This document shows positions 35,820 through 47,770 of a stretch of DNA of 64,000 nt, piece by piece. Source of the DNA: Collybiopsis luxurians FD-317 M1 (Eukaryota > Basidiomycota > Agaricomycetes > Agaricales > Omphalotaceae); the NCBI GenBank assembly GCA_000827265.1, contig KN834755.1, forward strand, positions 248,001 to 312,000, read 5' to 3'. Within the stretch, counting starts at the first letter, position 1. Each line of letters starts with the position of its first letter. The position numbers were made by a program, and so were the translations under genes. A model generated the notes under the pieces. The model saw only the letters and a list, made by a program, of their open reading frames with translations, did not search any database and was not told the origin of the DNA.

Positions 35820-36220
35820 CGCCATTGGCGGTTCCTAGCGAATGAGTAGTTCTGGTTGTGGACGACGTTCTGGTCAGACGTGTTCTGAAAGCACGTGATC
35901 AAATCAAAGCATTAGGCGCCCATGACACGCGTCGCGCTTTACCTCTCCACCATAATAATCTTTCCTTCCGTGTCGAGTTCATGAGCAGCTACTTAATTGG
36001 AATAATGCTAACGTATAATTATTCGAGGCTTGATTTTTCTGTGCAGATTTTCGAATTTCGAATGGATCAACGTCGAGCCTCAGAGGTCTATAACACGGAC
36101 GAAGGAACTCAAAAGGCAGTCTATTGAAAATTTGATGAGCTCGAGAAGTCCTCGCAAAGTCCTCGTGCCCCTTCTATATATAGCTGGTTACATCTCATCC
36201 TCTCGCTGTGTTTACTGCTG
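35820..36220. promoter_or_regulatory. Divergent intergenic region between CHS5-like and NACHT genes
   Basis: About 400 bp separate two divergently transcribed starts (35813 minus, 36221 plus). A TATATATAG stretch near 36174-36182 lies about 40 bp upstream of the NACHT ATG. No other element is clear. Confidence 0.35.
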
Positions 36221-38330
36221 ATGTTCAACAATGCGCACGAATTTACCGTCAATGGCGGCATCTTCAGTAATGCTGGTCGTGATCTGACTTTGAATATATT
36301 TCAAGAGAAAAGCGAAGGAGGTGAGCAAAGGGTGCACAGCGGATGGGAACTCTTCATTCTGAGATGACAAGCACAGGCCTCTTGACATTACATCGCTACA
36401 CGTCAACTTCGGCATCGTATGATGCTGGAGCACGCTATCCTCCTCCTCTGTGCCATCCCGGGACTCGCGAGGCCATCTTGAACGACTTGGAACGCTGGGC
36501 AAACTCGACTGAAGGGGAAGAAAATTCCGCAGTACGTTGGCTTTATGGGCCAGCTGGAGCAGGAAAATCTGCGATTGCTCAGACTTTTGCCCAAAAATGC
36601 GCAGCTAATCAAACTCTCGTCGGAAGCTTCTTCTTCTGGCGCTCTGATCCTACTCGAAATAATTCTCAGCACCTGTTTGCAACGATTGCTCTACAGATGG
36701 CTATTGCCATACCGCACCTACGTTCTATCGTGGATGCAGCAGTCACTCGCAATCCTTTTGCTCCCACATCCGCTATCGAGAAGCAATCCGACATTTTGGT
36801 AATTCAGCCGTGGCTGGACTTCCAGAAGGTGGTTCAGAGGAAAGCTCAGGTCCACTCAGAGCTCAAGCAACGATGGAACAAAACATCTAGTGTCAACGAA
36901 TCCGTTTCAAACTCTTCCCGGAGGTCATCTCCGATTCGTGCTCGGATATTGATTATCGATGGCCTGGATGAATGCTCCAATGATCGCAATGAATGGCGTT
37001 CCATTCTGTTCATTCTGGCGAAGATGGTACAGGAATATCACCTTCCCCTTCAGATACTGGTGTGCAGCAGGCCCGAGCTTCGCATTAAAGATTGCTTTCA
37101 CAGACCAGAATTCAGAAACATCTGTCATTGGATGTCTCTCGACGATACGTATCAGGCCTCTCAAGACATTCGGCTCTTCCTACTGGATGGATTCAAAGGA
37201 ATATTTGCCCGTCACACCCACTCGATGCAGCATATCACTTTTCCTTGGCCTACATCAGAGCAGATTGAATATCTCGTACAAAAATCATCGGGCCACTTTA
37301 TATATCCATCCACAGTCCTGAAATACATCGATGATGATAACGATGTTCCCGCTGATCGTCTCGATGTCGTGCTTGGCCTTCAGGTGGCAGATCAAGAAGG
37401 CGGGGACTCACCCTTCGCTGATCTGGATGCCCTATACCTTCAGATACTATCGACTGTCAAGAAGCGAATGTTACTTCTTCACGTCCTCGCAGTCCGCATT
37501 GCATTTCGAGAACTTCAACGTCACTCTTCCAAGGACGATGGAGCCCAAACATTCATTGCCCTTCTAAATATTCCTCTGGGCACCCTTCATGCAGTTTCCT
37601 CCGGCATTCATTCCCTTTTTGAGGGCCCTTCGCCTGTTGAATCGGGTTTCCAGTTTTGCCATGCGTCATTCGCTGATTTCCTCCTTGACCGTAATCGATC
37701 GCTGCATTTTCACATTGCAGATATATCATCGGCCCATGAATTTCTGGCTCAACGCTGCTTGGAACTATACGATAGTCCTCATTCCTATCCCTATCAGAAC
37801 TGGACCTATCATTGTGCTCATGCGAGTGGGAGCGATAAACTGATTTCCATGCTTGATTCTTTTCCAGTCTATGCTGGAATCACTCGTGCGCTAACAGGCA
37901 ATACAGAGAGGCCAACCAAGATATCTGACTTTGCAGCATTGCTGTCTTTGGTGCCCCAGATATGGCATAAATTGCGAGTGAGTATTTATACTTTTCGTTG
38001 AAATTAGGTTCTCAATTATATTAGGAAAAATGTGGGGCATGTTTGCAGGACATTTACGGTATATCCATAGTGGGTTTTGTTGTGGTGGTATGTGTTCCAC
38101 CTTGGCCCGAGCGAAATATAATCATTCGATATCCTGAGTCTCTGTTGTCGACGACTGTTCATGGAACCTCTTCCAGTACCTGGCAGGAACTGGAGGCTTA
38201 TTTGTATTCGGAAGTGGCAAAAAACTTCCTGGATCCAGACAGGGTGGAAGTTTATGGAATACGTCCTTTATCTTTTGCACTACCTCTCAATTGGTACTTG
38301 ACGTATCATAGATATACTAATAAACGTTGA
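36221..38330 (+). CDS. NACHT-type STAND NTPase (fungal NLR-like), 660 aa
   Basis: Signal-transducing NTPase of the kind linked in fungi to non-self recognition. The start at 36221 gives MFNNAHEFTVNGGIFSNAGR, the short N-terminal motif common in basidiomycete NACHT proteins. An intron 36321-36376 (GTGAGC...CACAG) leads to YDAGARYPPPLCHPGTR, Walker A LYGPAGAGKSAIAQ, Walker B ARILIIDGLDEC, the sensor-like LQILVCSRPE, and SSGHFIYPSTVLKYI. A second intron (37978-38048) leads to a final exon of 93 codons. No WD40, ankyrin or TPR repeats follow, and no larger N-terminal effector domain is present. The C-terminal region holds FCHASFADFLLD, usual in the winged-helix region of these proteins. The trigger and output are unknown. 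Confidence 0.85.
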
Positions 38331-38786
38331 CCGATGTTTTAAAGTGACTAGACTTGCTATGTCATGTCGCTATAAGTAGCTGCAGCATATACGTGTCTTG
38401 ATGTTATTGGGTTCCATAAATGAACAGGACCCAAACTGACATTGGAGTTCGACAGTATTGTAAGTCAATGGACATTGAAGGAACCATAATTTCAATGGGG
38501 TACACCGACTATCGCAATTATCATGGTCTCCGACAAAGAACGCCAGTGTGTTCCGTTACATTCGCTCTGTGCATGGCAAGAGCTTTGGCTGAAAGATACT
38601 TCAGTGCAATACCGAAAGAGAAGTTATCGTGGCTCCCCGCCTCTTAGTACTTGAGTCAAAAAAATAAAGGAAGAGGTACTTCTGTGGCAGTGCTGCAAAA
38701 ACCGCACGGCCCGACCTTGGCCCGACCCGGCCTGGCAAGTACAGTTGCTTCTCTTGCTACTTCCCGCATGTGAATTTGAAGGCGTT

Positions 38787-40944
38787 ATGGTTGGACGTCG
38801 TATTCTATCAGCGATGGTATCCATTGCTTTGAAGATTATCGCAGCGGTACAGCATGGATACAAGATAATCAAAGCATGGTTGAAGCGTGGTTATAGCGGC
38901 GTAGTCAAAGTGTTATTCAAATTGCGATACTGGAAGCTAGCTGGCCCCCATCGTTCCCCTCATCCTACGTCAGACCCTGGTGCTCCTACCAGAGTAGAGA
39001 CTGGCGCTATGCTAGTCAACTCACCAAGATTTATACCCCCCCTACACCGTAATCGTACCCTTGTTTTGTGTTTTGACGGAACCGCCGACTAGTGAGTGCA
39101 AAATTTCAAAGGTCTTGTTGTGTAGAATTAACGCGAATGTACGTACTTTTTCCAAGAACTGTTGATGTTACATAACGGAACCGTTTCAGAGCTCCAACGT
39201 CACTGAATTCTTCCGTCTTTTGAAGAAAGATGATCATTCCGAGCAGATAGTCTATTATCAGGTGCGATCTGTTCAGGCCTGTATCTCAAGTACTTCACAC
39301 CTTTGGCAGGCTGGGACCAAGATCCACACAGGTCCATCGTTTGTTACACCGTTGATAACCAAACTCTCCAAAGTTCAAGCCCATCCCCCTCTCGTATTTC
39401 CTATCTGAACTCACCTTGTAGGCCATGGACCACGCAACTGCTTGGAACCTTGACGCGCACGTCATGGGTATGTCCCATTGCACATCAGCATCACTCTCAT
39501 TTTAATGCTGCTATTCAAGAGGGATACTCATTTATTATGGAAAACTGTTCAGACTTTTCACTCCCGTTGAATGTCCGCATACTGACTTTTTGAAGAAGAT
39601 ACTGCTGGAGATTGTATCTGCATTTTTGGTGTAGCCAGAGGAGCGTATCTCGCTCGCGGGTTGGTCCATATGCTGCCTCCACCGAACCACTCACTAACGC
39701 AAAGATCAGTCTCGCGGGAATGATACACAAGGTTTACATCCTATCCAGCACTCGGAGAATCCCTTACTCACTCTTGCAATTAGGTTGGGGTTCTCCCAAA
39801 AGGTAACCATCGGCGAGTACCCTCCGCGTACAAGATGTACACGAGAAACGATAAGAAAGGGTGGGAACAATCCAGCTTCTTCAAGAAAGCTTTCTCGATT
39901 GCCGTTGATATTGAATTTCTCGGCGTATGGTAGACTCTACCTTTTTCCATTTCCTAATGCTTCTACCAAGAGTTGACATCGTTCCAAAGGGATACTGTGC
40001 CCTCAGTCGGAGTGATTCTCAAACGGCTACCATTCACAGCTTCCAACACTGTCGTTCGCACCTTCAGGCATGCGGTTTCCTTGGATGAATCCCGGGTCAA
40101 GTTCAGAGCAAATCTGTGGAATGGTCGAAATAACTTAGGAATCAAGTATCGGCACTTCTATCACCACGACGGAAAAAATTGGCTGAAAGTTCTCGAAAAA
40201 GATTTTGGCATTTGGGATGAAACGGACGTTCAGGAGGTGACTGCTTTAATCTAGCTATATCTATCCCATTCATTTATTGTATTTTGAGGTCTGGTTCGCG
40301 GGATGCCACTGTGGTAAGCGCAAGCTAGCAGAGACCGCTTTCAATTAACTTCAAACTCCCACTTCTTTTCAGATGTAGCTGGTGGCTCAGCTACAGACTA
40401 TTCCAAACCGAATTTGGCACGTATCCCTCTTAGGTGGATGATTTGCAAATGTTTTAAGGCAAATACCGGGATCATGTTCTACTCCGACCTTCTCAACGAC
40501 ATAGGTCTTGATCCGTCATCCCTTTATCCACTTGTTCTTCTTCGTCCACCCCTCTTACCCATTAGCAACAACAACATCCAACGTATCCCAAGTGTCTGCT
40601 CCAAAGCCTCCCGAGAAATGGAGGCTTCAATTCGACACCAAAGCGAGGAAGAAATGGAGCTCCAAGATGCTTTATCTCCTCTCCATGACCAGCTTTCCCT
40701 ACACTGGCCCTAGTGGATTCTCGAATTCTTGCCAGTTCGGACAAGGCTCCGGCGGGAAGATGGTACTTGGATTTCGCACTTTGGTTGGAATTTGGGACGA
40801 GGAAGGGTCATTCAAGTGGCTAAGTCGGCACCTACCAGACTTCACCGAACCATCAAGATGCGGCTGGAGGCCAGATATGCAGATGGTTTGAGGTATATTC
40901 CAAATGCCCAATTGGATGAGAGCTATACAGTCTGGGTGGACTAG
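38787..40944 (+). pseudogene. DUF2235 (Tle1-like alpha/beta hydrolase) pseudogene
   Basis: Many short exons encode the DUF2235 fold known from T6SS Tle1-type phospholipases and abundant in basidiomycetes: RTLVLCFDGTAD, SSNVTEFFRLLKKDD, HATAWNLDAHVMG, DCICIFGVARGAYLARG, LAGMIHK joined over an intron to VGVLPKGNHRRVPSAYKMYT, KKAFSIAVDIEFLGVW, SNTVVRTFRHAVSLDESRVK, EVWFAGCHCDVAGGSATD, LARIPLRWMICKCFKANTG, and DALSPLHDQLSLHWP. The nucleophile elbow reads GVARG where family members have GxSRG, so the catalytic Ser is Ala. A TAG at 40711-40713 replaces the Trp expected before WILEFLP, and the frame continues after it to ESYTVWVD. A 13-nt micro-exon near 39152-39164 yields TAA at its split codon. 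The start is unsure (38787 or 39009). Confidence 0.8.
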
Positions 40945-41172
40945 ATGGTCAAGTTGGATAAAAAACAGTCAGGATTTGTTCTGTATCATTGCTCAAGTCA
41001 TGCGTGTACTAAGTATCCCCAATTTATAAATTTCCATGTATTCCAGGGTCCATTTGATTCTAGCATGTGTTACACTTGGCATGCAGTGTTACCACCAGCA
41101 CTACCTCTCCGAACTACTGATGGCCTTGCTATAGCCTAGCGCTTCCCAAAGTTCAAACAGATGGTCAGGAGC

Positions 41173-42815
41173 CTAAGAATGCCCATCTTGATCATACGCA
41201 GGCGGAGACATATGCTCCCTTATCAATCTTGTTAATACCTCAATCCGTGCATTGATATCCGAAATCTGATCCTGCATGCCGGGCTGTGTTGGAAGAGATG
41301 CCTGCACTTGTGCCAATGAGGATGAAGAAGCTTGTAAACTATGAGTGAGGATTTCTTGCTGCCTCTCTCTCTCCCTCTCCAGCTCAGCAAGCTCATCTGC
41401 ATGATGCTGTAGGGCAGCTCGATGTTCTGAATGAGTCATACCCCCACTCGACACATTGGGTGTTGGATTGGTTTTTGTTGCTGATGGTTGTTTATACGAT
41501 GGCTCTATGATGAGTGGATTGACATTGAATAAAGGCTCAGTGCCTAAATAATCATTAGAAATCCACTGTAAGCTTGTTGCATAACGCACCGGCAGAAATC
41601 TTAGGATGTTCATACCCCCTTCCTGGTGGTCGTTTTCGTCGGCATATGTAAAGGAACATCCCTAAAGCAATGAAACAGAGAGCAGCCACTCCGCCTGTCA
41701 CCCCGCCTACTATTGCTCCAATGTTTACATGGGACTGATGTGACGAATCCCCTCTACTACCAGTGGGACTTGGTCCGGCACTTGATGATCCGGATCCACT
41801 TATCACTGACGGTTGAGTAAAATTGGGCTTCCCACTAAGGAAATCAAAGGCAGGTTCATACATGAGATAATCGACGACGAATGCTGCATTTCCCGCCACT
41901 TGGGTCAGGTTTACAGTAAGGGTGTGGTTGTCTGCACCGAGAGAGCTGTCGTTGAAATAGATAAAGTTAAATGTATGGGGATTAGGGACGTTAGGAAGTT
42001 GGTAAGTAATAATAGTCGGACTGGAATTGTCAAGAGTAAAAGAGGCGGTAAAACTATCTCCGGAACTCAAAGATATGACACCAGCAACAGTGATTGATGT
42101 GCCTGTTTCAGCACCGTGAATATTTGTGGAAATTTGAAGATTGGTGAATATTAGTCCAGACTAAAGTCGATAGATCCTCACCGGCGAATTGGAACTCAAA
42201 GGAATCTCCTACTGTACTGCTTGAGTGTGTCCCATTTCCATTCGGCCGCTGCACGAGCCCATCGGAGGTCGTGAACTCGCTCTGATTTGTCCAATGTCCA
42301 GTCCATATGATTTCTGGGTTGGTGTCATCGACAAGAATTGTGTGGCCAGTCAGCGGAGTGTTACTACCAGCCTCAATCAAGACATAATCTATGCCCACTA
42401 ATTGGAGATTGGATAGCTCTAGGTTGTAGGCATCCGGAGAGTCGGGTAAGGAAGGAGAGGTATACCACTGAAGGACTGTCTGTGGAGTTATTGATTGCGG
42501 GTATTCTGGGCTGAATTCAAAAAAGAAGTCCGACTGGGATATCTCTATATGAAAGGCTGACGAATTTCGATTGCCCGACTCCGATGCTCCACCAATAAAA
42601 GCAATCGAGATACCTATAAGGAGTCTAAGCCCCACAAAGCAAACAAATGCAAGTCCGAAGAGTTGAAAGTCTTACATACCTTGAAATGACAAATTGAACG
42701 TGCTATTGGGCTCGAAAATAGTAAAATTGAACAAGCTTGCATGAGACGGTCCAAGGAAGCCTGCTGGAGCAGTAAAGGTGTTACCGTCTAACACAATTGT
42801 CACTGCATCAGACAT
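41173..42815 (-). CDS. Single-pass membrane protein with PPAY tail, paralog 1
   Basis: Four exons (42815-42680, 42613-42182, 42102-41590, 41543-41173) give 483 aa. The ATG at 42815 starts MSDAVTIVLD with no clear signal peptide. Two beta-rich, N-glycosylation-site-rich modules follow (ISIAFIGG, LQLVGIDYVLIEAG, ILVDDTNPEIIWTGHWTNQS; then GTSITVAGVISLSSGD, HTLTVNLTQVAGNAAFVVDY), a Ser/Gly/Pro linker, one membrane segment (GAIVGGVTGGVAALCFIALG, then MFLYICRRKR), and a tail with a Glu/Arg coiled coil (ADELAELERERERQQE). It ends SPPAYDQDGHS, containing a PPxY motif, the usual ligand of WW domains such as those of Rsp5/NEDD4 ligases. The layout resembles basidiomycete cell-surface sensors, but the role is unknown. 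Paralogs 2 and 3 lie to the right in the same orientation. Confidence 0.85.
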
Positions 42816-44040
42816 TGCTTGGGACCTCACAAAGGACAAGGGAAAAGGGATATGATGTTGACCGAGCTACTTTCAAAGCCGCTATAAGAGTCGACGATTG
42901 GCAGGATGTATGCTGTGCGAGAGACATAACTGTCGAGAGTCATTACGATTTCCGTAAGATAGACTTGGCGCGCAACGCGGATCGCGTTTGTAACGGATCG
43001 CCTCTGATGTTAGTTTCGCGAGCTACATATTTGTACGTACTGTGTGTTTCGAATTTCTCATGAGCCTCATGATTTCAGATTTGCAGTAGTATAGATTTGC
43101 TCTCTTTGTTTGTAGTTTCGTAGTTGAATCAACTCCATTCTTACCACATTGCTTACTTGGTTCAGTTTATTCTCATCTATTCTAAGGGGTGATCACGTCC
43201 TACGCCATTCAATATAGCTGTACTTAATACTCGCTGACTCAAGTATTGTAGCCTTTCGGCCTAGTTGGTGGATTTTATTACAGCCATGTGATGACTGCGA
43301 AATTACTTGAAGTTGTATGAGAAATTCAGAATAACGAGAAATATGTAATAAAGAAATTCTGCGGAAGAGTTCCCTCAGGCGTAGATTTTTTATTTTTGAG
43401 GGGCATGAATTGCTGAAACATTTTTTTTGTATTTTCATGCATTTTTGGGTATGTCAGGTGACATACCGCGTTGCGGATCAACTCTACGCCATAAAACTCG
43501 AGCCAGCGCCGCTGTACTTGCCTCGCTTTTGTTGACAGATCCTGATATATATTCATAGCAACAGGTTATGAAGAAGACTTGCAATAAGTCAGGCAGTGGT
43601 ATTGAATTCTGGAAAACTCTTGACAGGTTGGTCACCACTGAAAACTTCGGCAGCTACTTAAAGTTTAACCAGGGGAAAGAGTGAGTCGTGCGTTGTTCAG
43701 CTCCGCCGTACTCTTGAATTTGAATACTTAAATATATAACAAGATAATCGCGCGAGACTGCAGCTTATACAAGTCGCTGCAGGACCCGATCAAGGAGGTG
43801 CTGCATTGATGACTTGTGGGGAGCGCCATCGCGCATGGCATGTACATATGAGTCCGAATACATACACAGACATAAATTTGTATGTATATAGGTAACCCTG
43901 TGTACAGTATGCTGCTAAGATCATTAAACAACAATGCCCGATTGTCAATTTCCTTTTCCACGTGTACAAGATGCGACGGCTGATAGCAGGTACAAGTGGG
44001 CAAAGAGAAAACTTGACGCGTTAGTGGGCCAACGCTAATG
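42816..44040. promoter_or_regulatory. Upstream region of membrane-protein paralog 1, conserved with paralogs 2 and 3
   Basis: Pieces of this region recur upstream of the other two paralogs: CTCTGCGGAA-like (43357 on), TTTTCATGCATTTT (43433 on), ATTCTGGAAAACTCTTGAC (43609 on) and AAAGAGTGAGTCG. The matching blocks lie at about 49680-50030 and 53320-53620. They run in the same order, showing that promoter and gene were duplicated together. No independent gene is recognised. Confidence 0.5.
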
Positions 44041-44299
44041 CGTGGCAGTACTCGTGCCCTTTTCAGTATGTACAGTGCTTTGCGTAATTCTGTGCCCCTT
44101 TGGAATTCGCACTGCTATTTATTTTTATTTGTGTGATGGTACCTCGGCTCCAGGTACGGCATGCCGAGGCCTTTTCCTCGACACCTCCCTCGATGTCCAC
44201 AGTGTTCCCTGGGAGGCAATTATCTTCTGCTTGCAACAGGCTCTTCAACAACATCAATCTATATTATGCTCTCACTACTTCTTACCTGCATTGGTGGAA

Positions 44300-45592
44300 A
44301 TTTCAAGGACTTGAGGATGACTGAGTACTCCAGATGAGCATGTGGGACAGGACTCTCTGCATTCCTCTGCATCTACTTATTGCTTGATACTTTCTATAGG
44401 ATTGGAAATATGGATGCAGGGCTGATTACAGAGATACAGATTGTGGATTTTCGGCTGCACACACAGATGCCCTTTAGGTGCGCAGTTCACATAAACACAA
44501 ATAAATAGCGGCGCGGATTCCGAAGGGGCACTTACCAGGAAATCACCCAAATTCTGGGACTGTATTAACTCAACTCGAGCCGAGGCCATAATGCTCCGAG
44601 TCTCTGTGTATCTGGATGGAGAAATAAGTGATACTCAGGAGGTGTTAGGAATGGTGGATCGGGATTGATTAGAGTGGCAAAATGGATGCTATTGAAGTGG
44701 GAGGTGAAATTCGGGTCTCAGAATCCTGAAGAGCTCAAATCGGACTTCACTCCAGGTACAACCATTCTCAAAACTCTCCACAGCAATCCCAATATTCCAT
44801 CTACGTGTTCATCAGTATCTGACTCTGAATACTTCATTTCCACCCATTCTTATCCCATCCCTGACATGAATCGAGATGGGACAAGCCTGCCTTTGACACC
44901 TCTTCATGACCAAAACATGGATCGAGCCAGGACAGTCACCAGCACCAGCGTAGGTGTGCAGATTGACTCGACCCCTCTCCCCCCTTTACTTCCTACAAGG
45001 ATTACTCAGCAGCCTATTGGCCCCCAGTCATCTCCACACTGGAAAACTCGTCTCCCAGCTCACTTGAGCTCTTGTAACTCTGAAACCACCCCGCCGGGTG
45101 GCTCCCCTTGGGTTGCGCATAAATGACATGGGCATCAGAACTGACACCAGCTGCATCGTTCTGCGTTCCCAAAATCTTTCTCTCGGCCCATACTTCCGAT
45201 ATCATTCACTTCAGCGACGGACAAACAATCCTTCCACCACTTTGTCCATACTCTTCGTCAAATGATTGGCTCCAGGTCTCACAGCCCTTTCATTATCATA
45301 ATTCCAGGGACTTGATACTTATTGGTCACTTTACTTCTCCTTATAGATTTCCACCCTAGGCAGTAATCTAGTGGGGGAGGGTGTAACGGGTATGACCTAT
45401 TTAGGCACTCCCACCTTTTGGCTCATAATACTCCCTCATATTTGCTTCTATTTAGCTTTTTTCTTGATCCCTGACTGTCATGTTGTACCACTTTGCTTAT
45501 TTCCAGAATAGAAAGAGGTATACTTGATAAGTTGGTTGAGAATTGAGAACGAAGCTCTACAGCATTCCATTCCATTCTGTGCACTCATAACA
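44300..45592 (+). mobile_element. 3' remnant of an LTR retrotransposon
   Basis: A purine run AGTGGGGGAGGG (45370-45381) directly precedes TGTAACGGG, and about 210 bp later the sequence ends CTCATAACA. This is the arrangement of a polypurine tract followed by a 3' LTR with TGT...ACA ends (45382-45592). Upstream frames at 44665-45126 and 45123-45359 (Pro/Ser/Thr-rich) may be the end of the polyprotein, but no gag, protease, RT or integrase motif is visible. The left boundary is a guess. Confidence 0.45.
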
Positions 45593-45599
45593 AGATTTA

Positions 45600-46696
45600 A
45601 GCGCGGAATACAATAGGATATAAGCACTAAAAATCAAAAATGCCGTATGAAAGTTCAGGCACTGTTTATTTGATATCCTTGGGCCCCAGTCTAAGTCTGA
45701 TCCATACGTCTGGCTAGGGTTTAGCTGTTCGTGATTTTAATGGAGTATTACATCTGACTCAGGACCTCCGAGGTTCTCCAATTATGATTTGAGTGTGTGG
45801 ATCGTGCAGAGCAATGACCACATAAACTCAGAATCACGCAGTGGGGCTCTGGTTTTTGACAATAGCGTAAAAATTTCCTTCATTGGATTGACAGTAACAT
45901 TAAGGCAGTTCCTGCGGAATGTATTTTTTTTTGGAAAGCACACGAACATGTTACAGGATCTCATGCCTCTGACCACAGCTGATAATCAAACCACGATGGG
46001 AAAAATATGAATTTCAGTTGGATCTGTGTTGAAATTTGAACATGAAGATCAATAATCCCTGTGACTCAGGATCTCAAAATATGTGAATGTGGGCTGTCAC
46101 AATGAAATACACAGCAAATATGAATCTGGAAAAGGTTGGAGCTGTACAATGTGTGTATACTAATTTGTTACTCCTGGATTGCCAATCAATATATTAAAGC
46201 CGACTTTTCAGAGACTATGATAATGAAACAATGCCAGACATCAATGAATAGATTTATGGCCCATATGATCGATCCAGAATACCATTTCCTTCAATTCAAC
46301 AGTCACATGTCACAAGCCTTCAAGAAGTCGAAATTTCTTGGACTGTTACAGGTCATTGGGCAAAATTTGCCTCAAATTTACAGCTTTGACTGGTATAAGC
46401 ACTCAGAATGCTTATAAATATTGCCTTAAAAGGAAATTAGTTGAAATAAACATTTTGACTTTTGCTCACAGGTCACAAGGTGCATTGAATTGATCGAAAT
46501 GGTACTGTAATCAATCTCCCCAATTTCTCATCTGGTACTTTTGCCAAGACTCTGGTCGACACAAAGTGCCCATGAAATTTTTTTTGTGAGGAATAGAACA
46601 AACATTGCAAGTGAAAATTGATCTTTGTCTTATATAAAATGGTGCCTACATCCCACTGAATTTCTTGAAAAAAATTCAAACTTTATTTTCCCTGAA
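45600..46696. other. No recognised gene
   Basis: AT-rich DNA with short frames only, between the LTR and a MITE. Probably old transposon debris. Confidence 0.35.
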
Positions 46697-46698
46697 TA

Positions 46699-47245
46699 GT
46701 GATGTGCCAGCTGGGACTCAGCTCAAAAGTCCCAGCTACAGCTCAAAAAGCCTCCGCCAGGGCTTACTGAAGTCTTCATCCAGGCCCTCATACTGGCCAT
46801 CTATGAGGGCCCAGTGTTGAGCGCAGGGTTATGATAGAGCTTAGAGAGCACATAGGGCAAGCTAGAAGTAATATATGTGAATATATAAATGAAGGTATCA
46901 GGCAATAATGAGTGTAAGTACCTAGAAGTAATATAAATGAATATATACTAAGTAAGTTAGTAAGATGCCTGGTATATGCAATATCTAAGTAAGTACTACC
47001 TCACAATGAAGGTGGTAGTAGTCTCGTACAGATAATGTAGATTGTAGAGGTAGAAGGTAAAGAAGAAAAGAAGGAAAGGATTCCGACTCATAACTAGTGA
47101 TCAGAAACAGATCACAAATCAAGTACTAAATACAGTAAGTAGGAAAAGAGTCCATTAGGGCCGGCATAGGACTGGGATCCGGCCAGGGCTCAGTAGGTCC
47201 TGGCTTACCTGGCTCAATGGCTCTGGGCTGGAGCCGGCACATCGC
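46699..47245. mobile_element. Non-autonomous DNA transposon (MITE), 547 bp, TA target
   Basis: The left end GTGATGTGCCAGCTGGGA and the reverse complement of the right end GCGATGTGCCGGCTCCAGCC form an inverted repeat. A TA dinucleotide flanks both ends (46697-46698 and 47246-47247), as in Tc1/mariner-type elements. The interior has short direct repeats (AGTAATATA, GAATATATA) and no coding frame. Confidence 0.65.
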
Positions 47246-47770
47246 TATCCCTGAAGTTTGTGCCAGCATATGATATACTTAATTTACTTTACAATTTTTA
47301 CCAAACATATTGCTCAAGATAGCTCAGTTCTGGCCTAGTGGAGGTCACAAGAACATAGACTTGCCGGTTACAAATATTAATGGTTGGAGATCTACCATCT
47401 GTTATATGTGGAAGTGATGGATATTCTAAGTAGGCCGCATTATATGCTCATGGAATGGTTTTCATTTAACTATCCTAAAATCCTATGCCCTTTGGTCCTT
47501 GCATGGGAGGGCGTTAACCCAAGTTCTTGGAACCCAATTGTATTTGTTAAGCTACATTCACATTCGTACTTAGCCGCGAGTCTGAAGTCAGCATCTCAAT
47601 GTTATTATGCATGCATGGACCAGTTGATTTCTCTAATGTCAAAGATTACCACAAGAACATAAACTAAGGTTTTATTAACTGTTACTATTATAATCGGAGA
47701 AGACAGGCATGCCTAATAATGGCCTTGGTATATCCCAGTGCTTCTCAAACATTGGCAAGTGGCCAAGAGC

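Noticed and set aside
38420..38647. 75-aa frame between the NACHT and DUF2235 genes
   Set aside because: No recognisable domain, and no splice partners link it convincingly to either neighbour.
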